From: Schistosoma mansoni
Taxonomy: Eukaryota; Platyhelminthes; Trematoda; Strigeidida; Schistosomatidae
Reading direction: 5' to 3'
DNA length: 64,000 nucleotides
NCBI RefSeq assembly: GCF_000237925.1
Contig: NC_031495.1
Location: forward strand, 3,116,407 to 3,180,406
In this document: piece after piece, positions 60,594 through 64,000 of the stretch
How the letters are laid out: every line of letters begins with the position of its first letter
Numbering within the stretch: the stretch's first letter is position 1
Program-made: the position numbers and the translations under genes
The notes under the pieces: model-generated
What the model saw: the letters and a program-made list of their open reading frames with translations, nothing else
Database searches by the model: none
What the model was told of the DNA's origin: nothing

Positions 60594-61229
60594 GTTTTTC
60601 TATGCAAACATCAGGTAGGAAAGAAAGAAAGAGAGAGAGAAATAGATGGTCAACGAATAAAAGACTTAGACATTTGATAAGTTTGTATCTATGTATTTGC
60701 GTATATATATGTTCATTCAGGTATGTACAAGAAGATGGGGGGGGGATAGGATTGAAATTTTTTGACGAATAGAAGAAATGAATTAAAACAATAAAAAAAT
60801 CTGGATATTTATTGATCATATGGATGGATATAAAGTGCCTTATGTCGACGAAATCATTAACAATGAGACAAGTGGATAAGGGGTTAGAGATTAGTTTTAT
60901 AAAGTAATTACTATGATTATTATCATTATTATTACTATTAGTAGTATTAGTAGTAGTATGATTATTTTGACAGTACAAAATAGATAAAACTTTACCCTAA
61001 GTGATGATTTATATATATCTATATATAAGATAACATGAGGATACAAAATAATCAGTAATGTTCTCATTATTATCATTGTTATCATTACAAAAAAGCGAGA
61101 TTCTATGACCAACTGTTACACATATTAGTTCAAGTCAAGAAACCACATATCCTTTGATAATATGATCATGTGAATGTTTAGTAGGAGGTTTAAATGATAT
61201 TATGATATATATTTCTAGTGATTAGTGGA

Positions 61230-61960
61230 ACTAAAGTGTGTCGGATGTAAGGCAATTATCTACTGAAGATAATGGAAGATAGTCGAAGAAGGTCATGAAT
61301 TGATTGATATGCTGACTAGTATAGCGGATGGCTGAAAGAAAGTTAGGGGTGGCTAAACCAAAACGTGGCATCAGTGCTTGAAGTCACTAAATTCTAGTCT
61401 AACCCATGTTAGTAGATGCAGACTACCTGGTTGGGGTTCGCGTGACTATCGTAACCAATGGTTGGAGACTCTAGATAACATGGCTCAGAATCGATCACAA
61501 TGGCGTAGGTGTATACACTCTTTATCTTCCCTTAAACCTTAAGATTGAAATTGCTTCATATCTCTCTTCCTTCCCATACTATATCCTTATATACAACCTA
61601 CCTTTTATATATTACCACCACTAAATTAACTACTTCTATGAATCCGGTGTTCATCTTGTTGTGCTAACGAGGTATGGCGACTTGGACCGATGCATATATG
61701 TGCCTGGTCCTACGTTGTAGCTGACTGACTGATGAATTGATTGGTATTAGATATTGACACTGTTAGAACTAGGTCAATGATCTAGAGGTTAAACGTTCAC
61801 ACGAGAAACCGAAAGGTGTTGTGTTAGATTACCGCATCTAGGTCGTTTATGAGGTCTGCTAGGGAGCCCCATACTAGAACGAAACGTTCGTTCAGTACCT
61901 CTGGGTTTCTAATGGCGGTTCAACTTGGATCAATTTATAATTTTAACTAAGTTCAATGAT
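61230..61960 (+). repeat. Hammerhead beta repeat, old and diverged, split by a LINE
   Basis: 5' part at about 61230-61310 and 3' part at 61748-61960 (TCAATGATCTAGAGGTTAAACG head, CATACTAGAACGAAACGTTCG core). The two parts become colinear when the LINE at 61311-61731 is taken out. Confidence 0.6.
61311..61731 (+). mobile_element. RTE-type LINE 3' end, 421 bp, with target repeat
   Basis: Plus-strand wording of a schistosome LINE end: VAKPKRG, WLETLD-like, then AQNRSQWRRCIHSL, and a pyrimidine-rich 3' untranslated part ending in CTGACTGACTG. Flanked by the 16-bp repeat ATGAATTGATTGRTAT (61295-61310 and 61732-61747, one difference). 5'-truncated. Confidence 0.8.
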
Positions 61961-62059
61961 CTCCATAACACAATACTGACAATATTTCTTAATCTTGAAC
62001 GAAGTGTATCATTCATTATGTATTAATTCATATACATGTACTTCGGATATCATACAATC

Positions 62060-62418
62060 TGTAGATGGCGTCGAGTCTCGATTGTCTATGATCACCACTA
62101 CAATAAGATTACGCACCAGAAAACAACTTGGTTCCTTCGATAGGTTGAAAACCAGAAAGCTGTAATTGGTCCAGATAAGGTATATTTATTGGCGATCTCG
62201 TGGTATCGAAAGAGTACCGAGACGTGCCAAAGCGTACAGGCAAGAAGAGAAGAGCGTAAGAATGTTCGGACGAACAAGATGAACAGCGGAACGAAGAGTG
62301 ATTTTGATACAGTTAAACTAAATGAGTACAGTAAAACAATCACTGGTACAATTGGTTATAATAATAATTGTTTCCATTATATCAATCGCGTTCTCGTCGA
62401 GTAAAGTAGGTCACTACA
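62060..62418. mobile_element. Solo LTR, 359 bp, same family as 13778-14136
   Basis: Starts TGTAG and ends CACTACA, flanked by AATC at 62056-62059 and 62419-62422. Same length as the copy at 13778-14136, and alignable throughout at moderately high identity (ATACCGAGACGTGCCAA, CACTGGTACAATTGGTTA shared). Confidence 0.85.
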
Positions 62419-62422
62419 AATC

Positions 62423-63334
62423 TATAAATTTTTTGAGAAAAGTCACATACACGCATCGATAAAACTAAACAGTATCACCGACTGTAAACTGATTAGTAAA
62501 CAAATGAAGAGTAATTAAAAAAAACAACCTGTTATTATAATCAGTATCCTATAAATACTACTATAAAATGGTTATTTAGTGAGAATGAAGGGTGTAAACA
62601 TTGCAAGATACTAGGGTAAGGTCATTTGTCTGGATTTTAACTTTGAGTTCATTGATTTCAATTGACACTATAAAGAAACTATATCCATTCAAATAATTGT
62701 TCTTTGAAATGTCTTACATTGAATGACATCAATAAAATTAAGTCAATAATGCTGGGAATAGAATTAAATGTTTCATTATGAACTCATAGATTCTATGAGC
62801 TATACTCTTTGACAGACCAGTTTATTCATTCTTCTTGAGCCACATTTTGATCTTTTCAGTTGCTCACTCATCAACATTGACTGCCTTTTATGTGAGCGTA
62901 TATATATGTGTGTATTACTCACCCTACACAACACATGTCTGTAGCTTATTTTTGTTTGGTTATAAATATTGAGTCATACTTGACCAAATCAAGTTAGCTC
63001 ATCGCTTTTTCTGACTTTTTCGCTCTCCCTTTTCTTATTTCGAATATCTATCAGAGGGTAGATAAGTGCTCGAGATAAGTTCATCCAACTCAACTCGTAT
63101 TTGGCTCCTTGTTACCGCCATCACACAAACGGGGTTAACCCAGGTAACTTACGGATTTAAATGGAAAATCAATTTTCATAGCAAATTCATTTCATCTATC
63201 CAAATCGAAGTTAGATCAGCTCGCCACAAAAGACTGTTGAGTTTTTATCAAGATTATGAAATGATCAATGCTAGGCCACCAAATTACAAATGAAATTGAA
63301 ACCTATCCCCTTGGCATAAATGAAGGGTTTTCTG
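62423..63334. other. Intergenic, nothing firm
   Basis: A 75-codon frame at 63066-63293 has no recognisable features. Confidence 0.4.
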
Positions 63335-63460
63335 AACTCAGTAGCTAAATGAACAACACGCTGGCGTTTGGAGCGAAAAATTGTTGGTTGTTATCTTATA
63401 ATGAAGGCCGACTATGTTATCCAGGTACATCCAGACGAAGAATGATAAAATAGGGGAAAC
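63335..63460 (+). repeat. Hammerhead alpha-like remnant
   Basis: ACTCAGTAGCTAAATG, CGCTGGCGTTTGGAGCGAAA and a damaged core (CCAGACGAAGAATGATAAAATAG region), in the order of the alpha family. Confidence 0.5.
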
Positions 63461-64000
63461 GCGAATATTGCATTCCGCTACAAGCCTCGTTCCGTTTATT
63501 CCTAATCGTCCGTTCTATGGAGACGCAAGAAATCAACTAACGATGTCTTTCAGCCACATTTAGTCTCCTCCTTCATCGACTTTAGCGAAAAGATGTACTA
63601 ATTTTACACACCTGGATTTATTCAGAAATATTGCCTCATATCGTGGCATTTTGAGTTAATCAATTTTTATTATGATCAATAGGTGATATATCTTGAATCA
63701 TGTATACTCCATTTCATATTTAACTATCCCCCATTTACAGTAAATATCCTCTTTGAGCCCATTCCTGAACATTAATCTAGCAATGGCCTCTCAGATAAGT
63801 AAGTTGTCTATTGCTAGTTGCTATATCATATATAGGGAACAAGAATTATCATACTTCAAAAAAACAGTTTTTAAAAACATCCTCTGCCCTGACAACTCTG
63901 AACTCGAAAAATGGTTCCATGCGTCAGTTCCCATTAGTCATCTACTCATTCCTTTTGTAATACCGTGATCTGTTTTCAGTTAGATCACATGACAATGTTA
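63461..64000. other. Intergenic, nothing firm
   Basis: A 71-codon frame at 63753-63968 has no recognisable features. Confidence 0.35.

Noticed and set aside
60527-61112. Several frames near 60.5-61.1 kb
   Set aside because: They cross (TC)n(CA)n and AT-rich tracts.

Overview
The window looks like nuclear DNA of a blood fluke (genus Schistosoma). The sequence is AT-rich. It carries RTE-clade LINE fragments with the endonuclease and reverse-transcriptase wording common in schistosome genomes, and three kinds of short repeat with a tRNA-like head and a hammerhead-ribozyme core, the Sm-alpha type of schistosome repeat. Genes are few, small and spliced. Two runs of exactly 200 N (36481-36680 and 40724-40923) mark scaffold joins. 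The species cannot be told from the window.

Genes. The clearest genes form a family of small secreted proteins of about 200 residues. Each has a signal peptide, an N-glycosylated linker and a compact domain that I read as a beta/gamma-crystallin-like double Greek key. Two genes are complete: A (21120-23268, +) and B (24790-26394, +). B' (33837-35441, -) encodes the same protein as B. A' (37116-37426, -) keeps only exon 1, next to an assembly gap. C (7416-7714, +) has a typical exon 1, but its second Greek key is weak and its 3' end is uncertain. All share a TATA box about 35-45 bp before the ATG, one phase-2 intron at the same codon, and six cysteines outside the signal peptide at nearly fixed spacing (seen in A and B).

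Layout. 1-3.1 kb: RTE LINE fragment (-) plus copy 1 of a cluster repeat R. 3.1-7 kb: fossil Gypsy pieces and decayed coding scraps. 7.4-9.8 kb: gene C. 10.5-14.7 kb: segment repeated directly at 27.65-29.06 kb, with a solo LTR. 15.9-18.1 kb: inverted copy of the 1-3.1 kb block. 17.8-27.4 kb and 32.85-40.7 kb: arms of a large inverted duplication holding A/B and B'/A', with a spacer of about 5.5 kb. 41-64 kb: no convincing gene, but a dense field of hammerhead repeats (three families), RTE 3' ends, LTR fragments and microsatellites.

How it fits together. Four copies of repeat R alternate in orientation (+,-,+,-) and bracket the crystallin-like genes. The cluster therefore seems to have grown by repeated inverted duplication, and the innermost arms are still almost identical. 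Promoter layout and protein design suggest a co-regulated set of secreted, disulfide-bonded proteins; their job is unknown to me.
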